A stretch of DNA of 64,000 bases from a bacterium (GTDB taxonomy: Bacteria; Vulcanimicrobiota; Vulcanimicrobiia; Vulcanimicrobiales; Vulcanimicrobiaceae): positions 24,390-88,389 of the forward strand of contig JAJZED010000002.1 of NCBI GenBank assembly GCA_021805775.1. The letters are read 5' to 3'. The notes below the pieces were generated by a model that ran no database searches, had not been told where the DNA came from, and saw only the letters and a program-made list of their open reading frames with translations. Shown here one piece after another: positions 43,311-52,725 of the stretch; the first letter of the stretch is position 1; every line of letters begins with the position of its first letter. Position numbers and translations under genes: made by a program.

Positions 43311-45326
43311 CTAGCTTCCCGAACTCGAGCCGTTAAAGAAGCCCGAAAGTTGCGACTGGAGCGACTGGTATTGCGCGAGCGTCGCTTCGGTCTGCACGAA
43401 CTCTTGACGAAGCGTATTCGCCTGCTGATTGGCGTTGTCTTGAATCTGCGCCACCTGCGACTGCAGCTGCGTGATCTGATTGGTATTCTGATTTTGGAAG
43501 GTCTGCAAGAGCGAAACGGAGGGCACCGTCCCGACGATGCCGTTATTTAGCAGCGTCGGCAGCCCGGTGGCATAGGTGAGGTACGAACCGAGCTGATTGG
43601 TGAGCCCCTGCGCGCCGTTGAGGAGATCCTGGACCGCATTGGGATTCGCGGCTAACGCGGCATCGAATTGCGTGACGTTCAGCGGCTGCAACGTCCCGTC
43701 GGTCCCTTGGAAGGTCGTCGTATTGACCGCCTGTTGGCCGGATGATCCCGGTTGTGTCGCCTGACTGTTATACGAGAGCTGCGAGAACGAGCTGCTGGTC
43801 TGTAGCCCGATCTGCGAGAGCGCATTATAGCCGCCGAAGGCGCCGCTTCCTAGGAAGCCGCTCACGATATTCGTCAATTGGTTCTTCAGATTCGTCACGC
43901 TGTCGACGCCGAAGAGTACGCCGCCGCCGACGGCAGGCGCAACCTGTCCCGGCAACGCGCTTCCCTGCGCGGCCTGCAACACGATCGGAGCTTGCGTCGC
44001 ACTATTGATTTCGGTGACCGCCGAATTATATGCCGAGACGAAGGTGTTGATCGCATTGACGAGTTGTGAATTATCTTGCGCGACCGTCACGGTAAACGGA
44101 GACGTGGTATTTCCCGTGAGTTGTAGGGAGACTCCCGGAATCGCCGTCGTCACTGTGTTGCTGTTGCTGTAGTACGTCGTCGAGCCGCCCGAGGGGTTCG
44201 CAACGACCACCTGCGACTGTTGACCGACCGTCGTCGTCGCTCCCGCCGCCGATGTAAGGCCGACCGCCGTCAGGAAATTGCTCGTATCGCCGGAGGAGCC
44301 GACGACGATCGATTGCGCCCCGCTGCTCTTATTCGTCAACGAAATCGCACCGGTCTGCGCGTTGTAGGTCGCGACGACGCCGGCATTACTGGCGTTGATC
44401 TTTGCGAGCACCGAGGCGAGATTATCGCCGGAGGCCGAGACGCTGATCGAAACGCCGTTAATCGTGAAGTTTCCGCTCGTCACCGGAGTGACGAAACCGG
44501 CATTCGTGCCGGTGGAATCGAACGAGACCGCCTGGTTGATGCCGCCGACGCCCGCCGTACCGGTAACGCCGGTTGTCGGACCCGTATTGTTAATCTGCGC
44601 TCCCGAAAGCCGCAGCACGTCGAGCAGATTCCCTTGGTCGTTCGCGCTCCCGAGCGTGATCGGTTTGCTGCCGCTGAGCACGACCGCTCCCGCTGCATTG
44701 AGCGTCGCCGTAAACGACGGATCGTACGCCTGCACCGCGGTTTGAATGTTTGCCAAAATCGTATTGAGCGACTGCGTGTTGACGTCGTAGCTGACCGAGA
44801 CGCCGTCGATCGTTACCGATCCGGTCGTGCCGCTACCGTTGCTCGGCGTAACCGCCGCATAGGAATCGGCGAGCGGGACGGTGTTCGAAGCCTGGTTGGC
44901 GTAGATTCCCGCAGTCGCCGGGAGAAGGTCGGTAATGTTATGTCCGGCTGCCGTATTGCTGAGGATCGAGGTCGGAGTCGCGGTCTGCACCGAATCGATC
45001 GTATAAACCCCCGGGACCGCATTCCCCCCGGCGATACCGGTCGCGACGATCGCGGCGAGGTTCGTGCTGGTCGCCGAAACCGCATCGTAGATATTCGGCT
45101 GCGAGATCGCGCCGAGCGCACTCTGCACCGAGGAGAGCAGATTGTTGATCTTGATCAGTTCGAGATTGGCGGCGTTGAGCGTCGCGATCTGCTGGTTGAT
45201 CTGCGTCGTCGGCGCCAGCGTCAGCGCGGTCAATTTCTGAATGATCGAATTGTAATCGATACCCGACACGATGCCGGGGAAAGAGATCGGGGGAACGTTC
45301 GTCCCGGGGATCTGGCTGCTGGACAT
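43311..45326 (-). CDS. fliD: Flagellar filament cap protein FliD
   Basis: The 671-residue HAP2 caps the growing filament. The N-terminal domain has FPGIVSGIDYNSIIQKLTAL and QINQQIATLNAANLELIKIN coiled segments; the C-terminal domain has the closing coil IDDNANQQ-type helices (QIQDNANQQANTLRQEFVQ). The central part is longer than the 450-500 residues of common FliD proteins and is full of Ser/Thr/Gly/Asn, so extra surface domains are likely. An AAAGGA site precedes the ATG by a few bases. Confidence 0.93.
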   Translation of the reverse strand: MSSSQIPGTNVPPISFPGIVSGIDYNSIIQKLTALTLAPTTQINQQIATLNAANLELIKINNLLSSVQSALGAISQPNIYDAVSATSTNLAAIVATGIAGGNAVPGVYTIDSVQTATPTSILSNTAAGHNITDLLPATAGIYANQASNTVPLADSYAAVTPSNGSGTTGSVTIDGVSVSYDVNTQSLNTILANIQTAVQAYDPSFTATLNAAGAVVLSGSKPITLGSANDQGNLLDVLRLSGAQINNTGPTTGVTGTAGVGGINQAVSFDSTGTNAGFVTPVTSGNFTINGVSISVSASGDNLASVLAKINASNAGVVATYNAQTGAISLTNKSSGAQSIVVGSSGDTSNFLTAVGLTSAAGATTTVGQQSQVVVANPSGGSTTYYSNSNTVTTAIPGVSLQLTGNTTSPFTVTVAQDNSQLVNAINTFVSAYNSAVTEINSATQAPIVLQAAQGSALPGQVAPAVGGGVLFGVDSVTNLKNQLTNIVSGFLGSGAFGGYNALSQIGLQTSSSFSQLSYNSQATQPGSSGQQAVNTTTFQGTDGTLQPLNVTQFDAALAANPNAVQDLLNGAQGLTNQLGSYLTYATGLPTLLNNGIVGTVPSVSLLQTFQNQNTNQITQLQSQVAQIQDNANQQANTLRQEFVQTEATLAQYQSLQSQLSGFFNGSSSGS

Positions 45327-45362
45327 GGATTCCTTTCCTAACTGCGCCCATGCGGCAACGCG

Positions 45363-45824
45363 CTACGCGTTGCTGTCGAGCGTCACTCCTTGGTGCTGGT
45401 CGAAAAACTCGGCGATCCCAATAAGAATCTCCGGCGGGAATTGCGCGACTTCCTGATTCGTTCGCGGATCGGAGAAAACGGTCACGATTTCATTGGGATG
45501 ATGCAAGACGCGGTACGAAACGTTGAGCGTCACCGGCTGGGGATTCGAGGGGGGCCCAAAGAAGCGCGCGACTGACGAAACAACTTTTCCGTCGCCGCTT
45601 ACGGGTGCCGGACCGAAACCCACCGAGGGTGGAGCGCCCGAAGAATTCGGCGTACCGATCGGGCCGGGTGGGGCCGGCGGAACGCTCGCTACGGTTGGGG
45701 TCGCTCCTTCGAGCGGAGCGCCTTCGCCGGATCCTTGAGCCGGAAGGCCGCTCGCCCCGGAGACGCCGACGCTACCGGCGGCGATCGGTGGCGGCGCAAC
45801 TGCCGCTGCAGACGTGACATCCAT
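45363..45824 (-). CDS. flaG: FlaG-like flagellar protein
   Basis: The product has 153 residues: a Pro/Gly/Ala-rich N-terminal 95 residues and a C-terminal domain of FlaG type, with LNVSYRVLHHPNEIVTVFSD and TNQEVAQFPPEILIGIAEFF. FlaG influences filament length. It is the first gene after the sigma-28-like promoter at 45855-45882 and is followed by fliD after 36 bases. A G-rich ribosome site (AAGGGGG) is seven bases before the ATG. Confidence 0.78.
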   Translation of the reverse strand: MDVTSAAAVAPPPIAAGSVGVSGASGLPAQGSGEGAPLEGATPTVASVPPAPPGPIGTPNSSGAPPSVGFGPAPVSGDGKVVSSVARFFGPPSNPQPVTLNVSYRVLHHPNEIVTVFSDPRTNQEVAQFPPEILIGIAEFFDQHQGVTLDSNA

Positions 45825-45854
45825 GTGAAATCCCCCTTGAGTGCTCTCTCTCTA

Positions 45855-45882
45855 TCATCGGCGCCGCACGAAGGGCAGTTTA
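45855..45882 (-). promoter_or_regulatory. Sigma-28-type promoter before flaG-fliD-fliS
   Basis: On the minus strand TAAA (45879-45882) is followed after exactly 16 bases by GCCGATGA (45855-45862), close to the FliA/SigD-type consensus. TAAA also contains the TAA stop codon of the glycosyltransferase gene upstream. Transcription would begin near 45848, ~24 bases before the flaG ATG. Confidence 0.8.
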
Positions 45883-47886
45883 GCCCGCCGCGACGCGGCT
45901 CCGGGCCCGGTCGCCGGCGAGCTGATAGGCGGTGACGCAGGCGATAAAAGCGGAGGTCTGGTCGAAGGCGACCCGGACGTGCGAACGGAGACTCTCGCGC
46001 TCGGCGGGCGAGCGCTCCCAGGCGCGCGCGAGCCCGGCTTCGATTGCGGCATGCTCCCCGGGGTCGACGACTTCGGCGAGCGGCCCGAAGAGCTCGCGAC
46101 CGTACCCGGCGGCGGAGAGCAACGGGAAGGCGCCGGTCGCCGCCGCGGCGACGACCTGATGCGCTCCCCGGCCCGTCCACGAGCAATCCGCGACGACGCG
46201 CGCGCGGGCACGCAGCCAGGCGCGGTTGCCGAGGTTCAGGTGCCTCTGCGGAATCCAGAGCGCCCGAACGCCGATTACCTCGATCAGGCCTTGGAACCAC
46301 TGATGGTCGAGGACCGGGCCGGTAAAGACCACGGGAATATCGAGCTTCTTCGCCGCGAGGGCAAGGGCGATCTGGTTCGAGCGCGCTTCGACCGGGAGAT
46401 CGCAGAGGACGAACTCCCCCTCTCCCGCGAGAACTCCGGCATCTTCGCAGCGTGGCGCACCCTCGGCGAGCGCGGGAACGACGATCGTGCTCCCCGACCA
46501 CCCGAAACGGCTCCTCAGCAGCTCCTCTTCCGCCGCGCAGGAGAGCAGCGCTACGTCGCAGCGGCCGAGCAGCGCTCGCACGGCGAGCTCCGCGGCGGGG
46601 CGCGGATCGAACTCTCGCTCCGGGGCGGCGTTCTCGATCGAGAGCGCGCGCGCCCCAAGCGCGGCGAGATAGAGATCGAGCATCCCCGCGTCGTTCACGT
46701 TCCCATAGACCGCCTTCGTCGCCTTCGGCCCGAGGAAGCTCTCGCCGCGAGGATCGTCGACGGAGAGCGAGGCAACCAACGGCATCGCCGGTAGCCCTTC
46801 GAGCAGGGCAAGTGCGGCGGGGGCGACCTCGCTGCCCCACGCATGCACGAGATCGTACGACGAGAGATCGACACGCACACCGACCGGAAAGACGACGACT
46901 TCGAAACCCTCGCGCTCGAGCCGCCGCGCGAGTACCTGCATCGCCGAGATATCCGCATCGGGGTTCGCAAGCGCATCCTCGCGAACGAGCATCGCGATGC
47001 GCCCCGAAGAACCGCCCTGCGCTGCCGGTTCGTGCAAAACGCTCGGACGGGCGGCAACGGCATCGCCGACGATGACCGTGCCGAGCGTACTAGCCGTCGG
47101 GCCGTCGTCGGGATCGAACGAGACGGTGATCGCAGGCGGTAGCGAGAGGACGACCGGCACCGCGATATCGCCGCTATCCCCGCCATCGCGAAGCACCCGC
47201 ACGCGTGCCGCGGGGAGCTCGCCGGAGCGGTTTGCAATCGCAACATCGTACAGACGCTGGGGATCGAGTTGCGTCGGCGCGATATCGAGCCAGCGCGACG
47301 CAAATGCGATTGCATCACCGTCGCCCAGATCGAGAGCGACCTCTGCCCCGGCGCGCTCAAACGAAAGCGCTCCGACCGCACCGCGCGGATCGACGATCGC
47401 GGCACACGTGCCGGTGCGAATGTGACGCGCGGCATAGACGTAGGGTGCGAGATCTTCAAAGAGGTCGGTGTAGTTGACAACCCCGAGCAGACGCGATTCT
47501 CGTGCGTGCAGAATATCGCTACGCCGCCCGGGCTGAAAAATCTCCAAACTCTCCTCGCGCGCCCTCCGATTGAGAAACTGGACGCGCAGCCAAGGAAAGA
47601 TCGCGCGTTCGACGCCCTCGGCACACCGTTCGTCGAGCGCGCGAAAATCGAGTGGCCAGAGGAGGACACTGCTCTCTCGCTCCAGCAGCCCGGCGACATC
47701 CACCTCGCAGCCGAACGCGATCGACCAGCGGTCGCCACGGTAAAAACCAAGGTCGATCGCGCAGCGTTGCGTAAGCGACCAGCCCGGTTCGAGCCGCGCA
47801 AAGGCCAACATCGAGGAATCGATGCTCGCGAGAGCCTCGGGCCGAGGAGCGAGCGCGAAGCGTCGGTGCCGATCGTGAAACCTCAC
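45880..47886 (-). CDS. Glycosyltransferase with GT-B-like C-terminal region
   Basis: The product has 668 residues. The N-terminal ~290 residues are not recognised and look beta-rich. From about 300 there is a GT-B (GT4-type) layout: GRIAMLVREDALANPDADIS, then YDLVHAWGSEVAP, CDLPVEARSNQIALALAAKK and VVADCSWTGRGAHQVVAAAA with the donor-site Gly-rich turn. The start is GTG with a GTGA overlap with the preceding two-domain glycosyltransferase. Lying between flagellin and flaG-fliD, it likely decorates the filament. Confidence 0.72.
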   Translation of the reverse strand: MRFHDRHRRFALAPRPEALASIDSSMLAFARLEPGWSLTQRCAIDLGFYRGDRWSIAFGCEVDVAGLLERESSVLLWPLDFRALDERCAEGVERAIFPWLRVQFLNRRAREESLEIFQPGRRSDILHARESRLLGVVNYTDLFEDLAPYVYAARHIRTGTCAAIVDPRGAVGALSFERAGAEVALDLGDGDAIAFASRWLDIAPTQLDPQRLYDVAIANRSGELPAARVRVLRDGGDSGDIAVPVVLSLPPAITVSFDPDDGPTASTLGTVIVGDAVAARPSVLHEPAAQGGSSGRIAMLVREDALANPDADISAMQVLARRLEREGFEVVVFPVGVRVDLSSYDLVHAWGSEVAPAALALLEGLPAMPLVASLSVDDPRGESFLGPKATKAVYGNVNDAGMLDLYLAALGARALSIENAAPEREFDPRPAAELAVRALLGRCDVALLSCAAEEELLRSRFGWSGSTIVVPALAEGAPRCEDAGVLAGEGEFVLCDLPVEARSNQIALALAAKKLDIPVVFTGPVLDHQWFQGLIEVIGVRALWIPQRHLNLGNRAWLRARARVVADCSWTGRGAHQVVAAAATGAFPLLSAAGYGRELFGPLAEVVDPGEHAAIEAGLARAWERSPAERESLRSHVRVAFDQTSAFIACVTAYQLAGDRARSRVAAG

Positions 47887-50501
47887 GGTTGCTCCTTTTC
47901 AATCATCCGACGGAGCGCACTCGGGCTCAGGTTCGGAAGTTCGGTAATGCGAACGGTGCGTTCGACTACATCGAGTTCGTCATCGGCGTCGACAACTTCG
48001 ATATCGGCACAGAGATCCGATGAGAGGTCCACCGATGCAAGAAGCCGTTCGATTCGGCGCCCGATCGTCGCCGCATCGCATCCCTCTCCCAAACGCAACG
48101 TTAGCAGCACCGTGTCCTCGGCGCGAAACGCTCGTAGATAGCGGCGCACGAACCGCCCGATGGGTTCCCACGCCGTCTCACCCGCGGCGACGTCGGCGAG
48201 AAATCGCACGCTTGCCGCCGTGGGCGTACCCACATCGTCGGTGCGAGTCGCGCTCTCGGAGATTGCAGGCGAGCGTAACGCGGCAAAATGGCGGCCGCGA
48301 TCGAAACCGTTGAAGTAACCGGGGCGCGGGTCGTATCCCTGCTCGGGATATGCCGACGGATAGCCCCATTTCGCGGCGAAGTAGGCCCAATTCGTACGCA
48401 TCGTCGCGGCGTAATCGACGTTGTTTGCCACGAAACTTCGGCTGCCGAAGTGATGGATAAAAGCATCCTCGCAAACGAAAATCTTGTAACCTGCAGCGCG
48501 CGCGCGCATGCAGAAATCGTCATCTTCAAAATTACCGACGCCGAATCGTTCGTCGAAGCCGCCGATCTCGTCAACGAGCATTTTCGGCACGCAGAGACAG
48601 AACCCGACCGCCCGATCTGTATAATAGCCGCGCCCGGTTAATCGGCGGGCCCGCTCGAGGGCGAATGCCAGCATCGCTGCCTCGTCATCGTACCGTGCGT
48701 TGGGGATCTGCTGGTGCCCCGAGACGCTGTTGCTCCGCGGCGCCGTTATTCCAACGGAACGCATGCTCCGGAAGGGCCGCAGCAACGCTTCGAGCCAGCC
48801 GTCGGCGACCAGCACATCGTTATTGAGGATAACGATAAAGTCGCCTTTCGCAGCGGCGATGCCGATGTTGTTTCCGGCACCGAAGCCGAGGTTCTTTTCG
48901 TTATAGATGACGCGCACGTGCGGGTCGTCGATCGACCGGAGATAGGCGAGCGTTTCGGCGCCCGAGCCGTTGTCGACGATGATAATTTCAAATGGTTCTC
49001 GCGTACGCGCGAGCAGCGATCGCACGGCGAGTTTCGTGTATTCGGGGGCGTTCCAACTCAGAGTAACGATCGAGACCAACCCCGGTGGCGGCGCCTCGCC
49101 GACCGCGAGCCGGCTCTTGAGAAACTCGTCGTCGCGGCCGAGCAGGGAGGCGATGCTGCGTTGATAGGTACGTTCGAAGAGATCGTCGCGCGCGGGCTCG
49201 GGGTATTCGGTCAGAACGGGTTCATCCATACCGACGACGCCGAGGCCGAGTTCGAGTGCGCGCACGCAGAGGTCGGCCAGCGAACCCGCGATGCTCGGAA
49301 AGGGAGCGAGCCGATAATGTTGCGGCAGGCGCCAGAGCGCCAGCAGCAGCAGGCGCGCATCCCCGCACGCCGGCGAGGCATCGAAGCCCAGCATCGACTC
49401 CGGCGCCCCGGTCGCCGCGAGCGCGTCGTAGCGGATCTCCAGGCGCCGCGAAAGATGCTCGAACCAAAGAGGGGCGAGGATGACGCGCGCGTCGACGAAG
49501 AGTGCATAGCGGTTGCCGCGCAGTTCCATCGCCGCTCGCGCCGCGGCTACATCCTCTGAGGAGACCCACGCGATCGAAGTGACTTGTACCGGGGCGGAGC
49601 GAATATCGCGTTCGATCCGCGCGCGATGCTCCTGCGAAAGCTCACCATGGACGACGACGTGTATCGACGGCATCGGCAAGAGCTGCGCCGAGACCACCGC
49701 GTTCGGCATGACGACGCTGCGCTTGACGAGGCCGCGTTCGTAGCCCCAAAGGCCCGCGTCGATCTGCGGAAAATCTCGCCACCTTTGCTCTAAGCGTGCG
49801 ATATTCGGCATGACGCGACGAAAGCGTTGCGAACCGGACTGCGACTCGTAATGATAGAGCACGGCTTTGGGTTCGTAGACGATTCGTAGGCCGGCATGCC
49901 GAATCTTCAAACAATAATCGACATCTTCGTAGCCGTTCCAAAAGCCTTCGTCAAGCCCGCCGAGCCGAATGTAGAGTTCGCGCGGCGTTGCAAGGCACGC
50001 TCCCGTAACCGCCTGGACGTCGCGCCGCTTCATAACCGTCGGTTCCTCGCTCGGTCCGAGGAAACCGAAATGCGTCGGTGCTATCGTGTTTGCACCGACG
50101 AGGACTTCGTTAAAGATCACCCCGGCGTGCTGGACCAAACCGTCGCCGAAAAGTAGCCGCGCGCCGACCGCGCCCACATCATCGCTCTCGAGCTGCGCGA
50201 GCATCGCTTCGAGCCAACCGGGCAACGCTTTCGTATCGTTATTGAGGAGGATGAGAAAGCGGCCCGATGCGACCGCCGCGCCTTGATTGTTCGCCACGGC
50301 GAAGCCGAGGTTCCGTTCGTTCACGATCGTCTTCACCCACGGGAACTCGGCAAGCACCGTCGCGGTATCGTCGTTCGAACCGTTATCGACGACGATGACC
50401 TCGCCCATCTCTTCGCGCGGCAAAGTTTCGGCGAGTGCCTGCAAACAGACGCGCGTGAGCGCGGCCTTATTGAAGACGGGGATAACGATCGAATAGAGCA
50501 A
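47883..50501 (-). CDS. Two-domain GT2 glycosyltransferase
   Basis: The product has 872 residues. Two GT-A domains sit in one chain: domain 1 at about 1-250 (LYSIVIPVFNKAALTRVCLQ, VIVVDNGSNDDTATVL, ILLNNDTKALPGW, NGYEDVDYCLKIR) and domain 2 at about 470-720 (VSIVTLSWNAPEYTKLAVRS, IIIVDNGSGAET, VILNNDVLVADGW, FGVGNFEDDDFCMRARAAG). The region between them and the C-terminal ~150 residues are unassigned. Such fused enzymes may add two sugars in turn. It overlaps the next gene by four bases. Confidence 0.9.
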   Translation of the reverse strand: MLYSIVIPVFNKAALTRVCLQALAETLPREEMGEVIVVDNGSNDDTATVLAEFPWVKTIVNERNLGFAVANNQGAAVASGRFLILLNNDTKALPGWLEAMLAQLESDDVGAVGARLLFGDGLVQHAGVIFNEVLVGANTIAPTHFGFLGPSEEPTVMKRRDVQAVTGACLATPRELYIRLGGLDEGFWNGYEDVDYCLKIRHAGLRIVYEPKAVLYHYESQSGSQRFRRVMPNIARLEQRWRDFPQIDAGLWGYERGLVKRSVVMPNAVVSAQLLPMPSIHVVVHGELSQEHRARIERDIRSAPVQVTSIAWVSSEDVAAARAAMELRGNRYALFVDARVILAPLWFEHLSRRLEIRYDALAATGAPESMLGFDASPACGDARLLLLALWRLPQHYRLAPFPSIAGSLADLCVRALELGLGVVGMDEPVLTEYPEPARDDLFERTYQRSIASLLGRDDEFLKSRLAVGEAPPPGLVSIVTLSWNAPEYTKLAVRSLLARTREPFEIIIVDNGSGAETLAYLRSIDDPHVRVIYNEKNLGFGAGNNIGIAAAKGDFIVILNNDVLVADGWLEALLRPFRSMRSVGITAPRSNSVSGHQQIPNARYDDEAAMLAFALERARRLTGRGYYTDRAVGFCLCVPKMLVDEIGGFDERFGVGNFEDDDFCMRARAAGYKIFVCEDAFIHHFGSRSFVANNVDYAATMRTNWAYFAAKWGYPSAYPEQGYDPRPGYFNGFDRGRHFAALRSPAISESATRTDDVGTPTAASVRFLADVAAGETAWEPIGRFVRRYLRAFRAEDTVLLTLRLGEGCDAATIGRRIERLLASVDLSSDLCADIEVVDADDELDVVERTVRITELPNLSPSALRRMIEKEQP

Positions 50502-50509
50502 CGTCGGCG

Positions 50510-52606
50510 CTATCGAACGAGCGCGGCGTCGGCGATACGGCGCGCGTCCTCAAAACGCTCCTGCCGGAGATAGAGCATCGAGAGTTCGACCGCGATGCGC
50601 TGCGGGTCGAGGCGAAGTGCCGCCAGGAGCATCTGCTCGCTCTCGGTATCCCGAGCGACTTGTTGCAGCAGAGTCGCACGCAATATGACGGCTTCGATGT
50701 TCTGCGGCGTCTGCGCCAGCACGGACTCGGTTGCGGCGATCGCCTCGCCGAACTCCCCGCGGCCACGCGCGTCGAGGGCTAACAGCATCTGGGCGCGTAG
50801 GTAGTGCTCGCCGCTCCGAGCGGGAATTTTTCGCGCCCACGCTCGCGCGCTCTCCGCATCGCCCATCGCCGAACATGCTAGCGCGGCGCTCAGTAAGAGC
50901 GGAGCATCGGCAGCGTCGCACTCCAATCCACGCTCGGCGATCGCGCGCGATTCCGAGAAGCGCCCCTGGGCGAGGAGGCGATTCGCGCGTCGACGGAAAT
51001 CGGCGAGTTCGAGCGGTTCCGTTGCTTCTTCGGCGGCGTAGAGTCGTTCCACCTCGGCAAGATCGCCGCGAGCGCGAAAGATCGCCTCGAGCGGATCGAG
51101 CGCGAGCGCCGCCCCCGGCATACGTTCGGCCGCATTGCGTAAAAATTGCTCCTGCTCCGGCCAACCATTCCGTTCGCAGGCCGCAGCGCCGGCCATGAGC
51201 ACCGGAAACTGCGCGGTCGGCGATATCTGCGGGATCGCCGCGCGGATTGCATCGAGCGCTTCGCGGTCGCGGTGGGCGCGCAGGAGAAAGTTGACGTAAT
51301 CGACCGCACTCTGGTCCGACGGCAAATCGCGAAATGCCGCTGCGAACGTCACCGCCGCTTCGTCGATTCGTTTCAGACGTTCGTACGCGCGCGCGATGTT
51401 CAGACGCAACGGCAAGGCCGATGGGCGATTTTTCAAGCCTTTTTCGAACCACTCGACGGCCGCTTCATCGTTCCCTTCGGCGACGTAGGTCGCGCCGATC
51501 TCGCTATAGGCCTTCCATTTCGAGACTTCGTCGTCGACGACGAACTGCAAATGATTGTAATCGCCGTCGGCGATCGCAGCCTGGAATGCTTCGCGGGCGT
51601 CGGCGAGCCGCTTCTGTGCGACGAGCGCCTTTCCAAGAGCGAAGTGACCGTTCGCGTAGTGCGGTGAAAATTTCAAGCAGAGTCGCGCCGCCTCTTCGCC
51701 CTTCACCGGGTCGTTCATCTTTTCCGTATAGACGTCGGCGAGAGCGGATAATCCGTTTGAAAAGAACCCGCGCGGCTGCTCTTGATTGACCTCGATCATC
51801 TTCTCAAGCGCGCTACGCGCCGTCTCGTAATCGCCGATGAGAAAAGCGGTCGTTCCGAGGTTGAACCAATGGAACGCTTCTTCGGGCTCGCGCTCGACTG
51901 CAGCTTTGACGATTGCAAGGTTGCGCGCGCCCTTGTCGCGCTCGGTGACGATCTCTTTGAGGTAACCGCTGTGTTTGATCGCGATCGGCGAAGCCGATGC
52001 CTTCAGCCCTAACTGCGATTGGTCGAGGGTGATAAATTCATGAATGAGGCCGCGGTAGCGGATGCGTGGGTGATTCGGGAAGATGCGAATGAGTAGGTGC
52101 GACATCTGCCCGGTCCCTTGATAGTCGTTTGACTCATTATAACAGCGCACCCAGATCCCGGTATCGAAGGCGGGGACGTTTTTGAGTTGCGCGAGCAGCG
52201 ACTCGCTGCCGGGAAGATACTCTTCATCGGCATCGAGCATGAATATCCAGCGGTAGGACGCCATCGCGATCGCTTCGTTGCGCGCCCAAGCAAAATCGTT
52301 GCGCCATTCGCGCAGCTCGATCTTCGCACCGAACTCGCGTGCGATCTCGACGGTACGATCGGTCGAACCCGTATCGACGACGCAAATTTCGTCGACGTAG
52401 GGAGCGATGCTCTCGAGACATTTCGCGAGGAATCGCTCCTCGTTCTTCACGATCATGCAGAGACTCAAACCGGCGGGAAGTTGCGGCGCATCGGCGGGCG
52501 GGCGCGGCAAAGCGATCGTCTGAGCGATCGTTGCGGGTGGCGTCGGCGGCGGCGAGACGCTCGGCGGCGCTACCGCCTGTTTTTTTGATTTTATCCGAAC
52601 CGGCAT
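50510..52606 (-). CDS. GT2 glycosyltransferase with C-terminal TPR repeats
   Basis: The product has 698 residues. A Pro-rich N-terminal stretch is followed by a GT-A domain at about 48-230 (LSLCMIVKNEERFLAKCLES, ICVVDTGSTDRTVEIAREFG, WIFMLDADEEYLP). About ten tetratricopeptide helical pairs fill the rest. The combination resembles SunS/O-GlcNAc-transferase-like protein glycosyltransferases, in which TPRs bind the polypeptide acceptor, so it is the best candidate for modifying flagellin directly. It lacks a clear ribosome site, and a possible promoter ends only ten bases upstream. Confidence 0.88.
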   Translation of the reverse strand: MPVRIKSKKQAVAPPSVSPPPTPPATIAQTIALPRPPADAPQLPAGLSLCMIVKNEERFLAKCLESIAPYVDEICVVDTGSTDRTVEIAREFGAKIELREWRNDFAWARNEAIAMASYRWIFMLDADEEYLPGSESLLAQLKNVPAFDTGIWVRCYNESNDYQGTGQMSHLLIRIFPNHPRIRYRGLIHEFITLDQSQLGLKASASPIAIKHSGYLKEIVTERDKGARNLAIVKAAVEREPEEAFHWFNLGTTAFLIGDYETARSALEKMIEVNQEQPRGFFSNGLSALADVYTEKMNDPVKGEEAARLCLKFSPHYANGHFALGKALVAQKRLADAREAFQAAIADGDYNHLQFVVDDEVSKWKAYSEIGATYVAEGNDEAAVEWFEKGLKNRPSALPLRLNIARAYERLKRIDEAAVTFAAAFRDLPSDQSAVDYVNFLLRAHRDREALDAIRAAIPQISPTAQFPVLMAGAAACERNGWPEQEQFLRNAAERMPGAALALDPLEAIFRARGDLAEVERLYAAEEATEPLELADFRRRANRLLAQGRFSESRAIAERGLECDAADAPLLLSAALACSAMGDAESARAWARKIPARSGEHYLRAQMLLALDARGRGEFGEAIAATESVLAQTPQNIEAVILRATLLQQVARDTESEQMLLAALRLDPQRIAVELSMLYLRQERFEDARRIADAALVR

Positions 52607-52616
52607 GCTCTCTTCT

Positions 52617-52644
52617 TCTTCGGCATCTCGAACCGGAGCTCTTA
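52617..52644 (-). promoter_or_regulatory. Sigma-28-like promoter before the glycosyltransferase genes
   Basis: TAAG (52641-52644), a 16-base spacer and GCCGAAGA (52617-52624) match the flagellar promoters here in spacing, with one -35 and two -10 mismatches. Transcription would start about four bases before the ATG, making the mRNA nearly leaderless. Confidence 0.45.
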
Positions 52645-52664
52645 CTCAATAGGTCGATACGCAC

Positions 52665-52697
52665 AAAAAATCGGGGCCCGCGTGCGCGAGCCCCGAT
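52665..52697 (-). terminator. Flagellin gene terminator
   Basis: On the minus strand ATCGGGGC pairs with GCCCCGAT around a 12-base loop, followed directly by six T. It lies 29 bases after the flagellin stop and separates flagellin from the glycosyltransferase genes. Confidence 0.88.
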
Positions 52698-52725
52698 CCC
52701 AGGTTGGTTACCCGAGGATTCCGCC

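Noticed and set aside
44220-45341. Plus-strand frame of 373 codons opposite fliD
   Set aside because: Arg-rich antisense shadow typical of high-GC genes, with no family resemblance.
45689-46840. Minus-strand frame of 383 codons overlapping a glycosyltransferase
   Set aside because: Composition is Arg/Ala/Gly noise in another frame of the glycosyltransferase gene.
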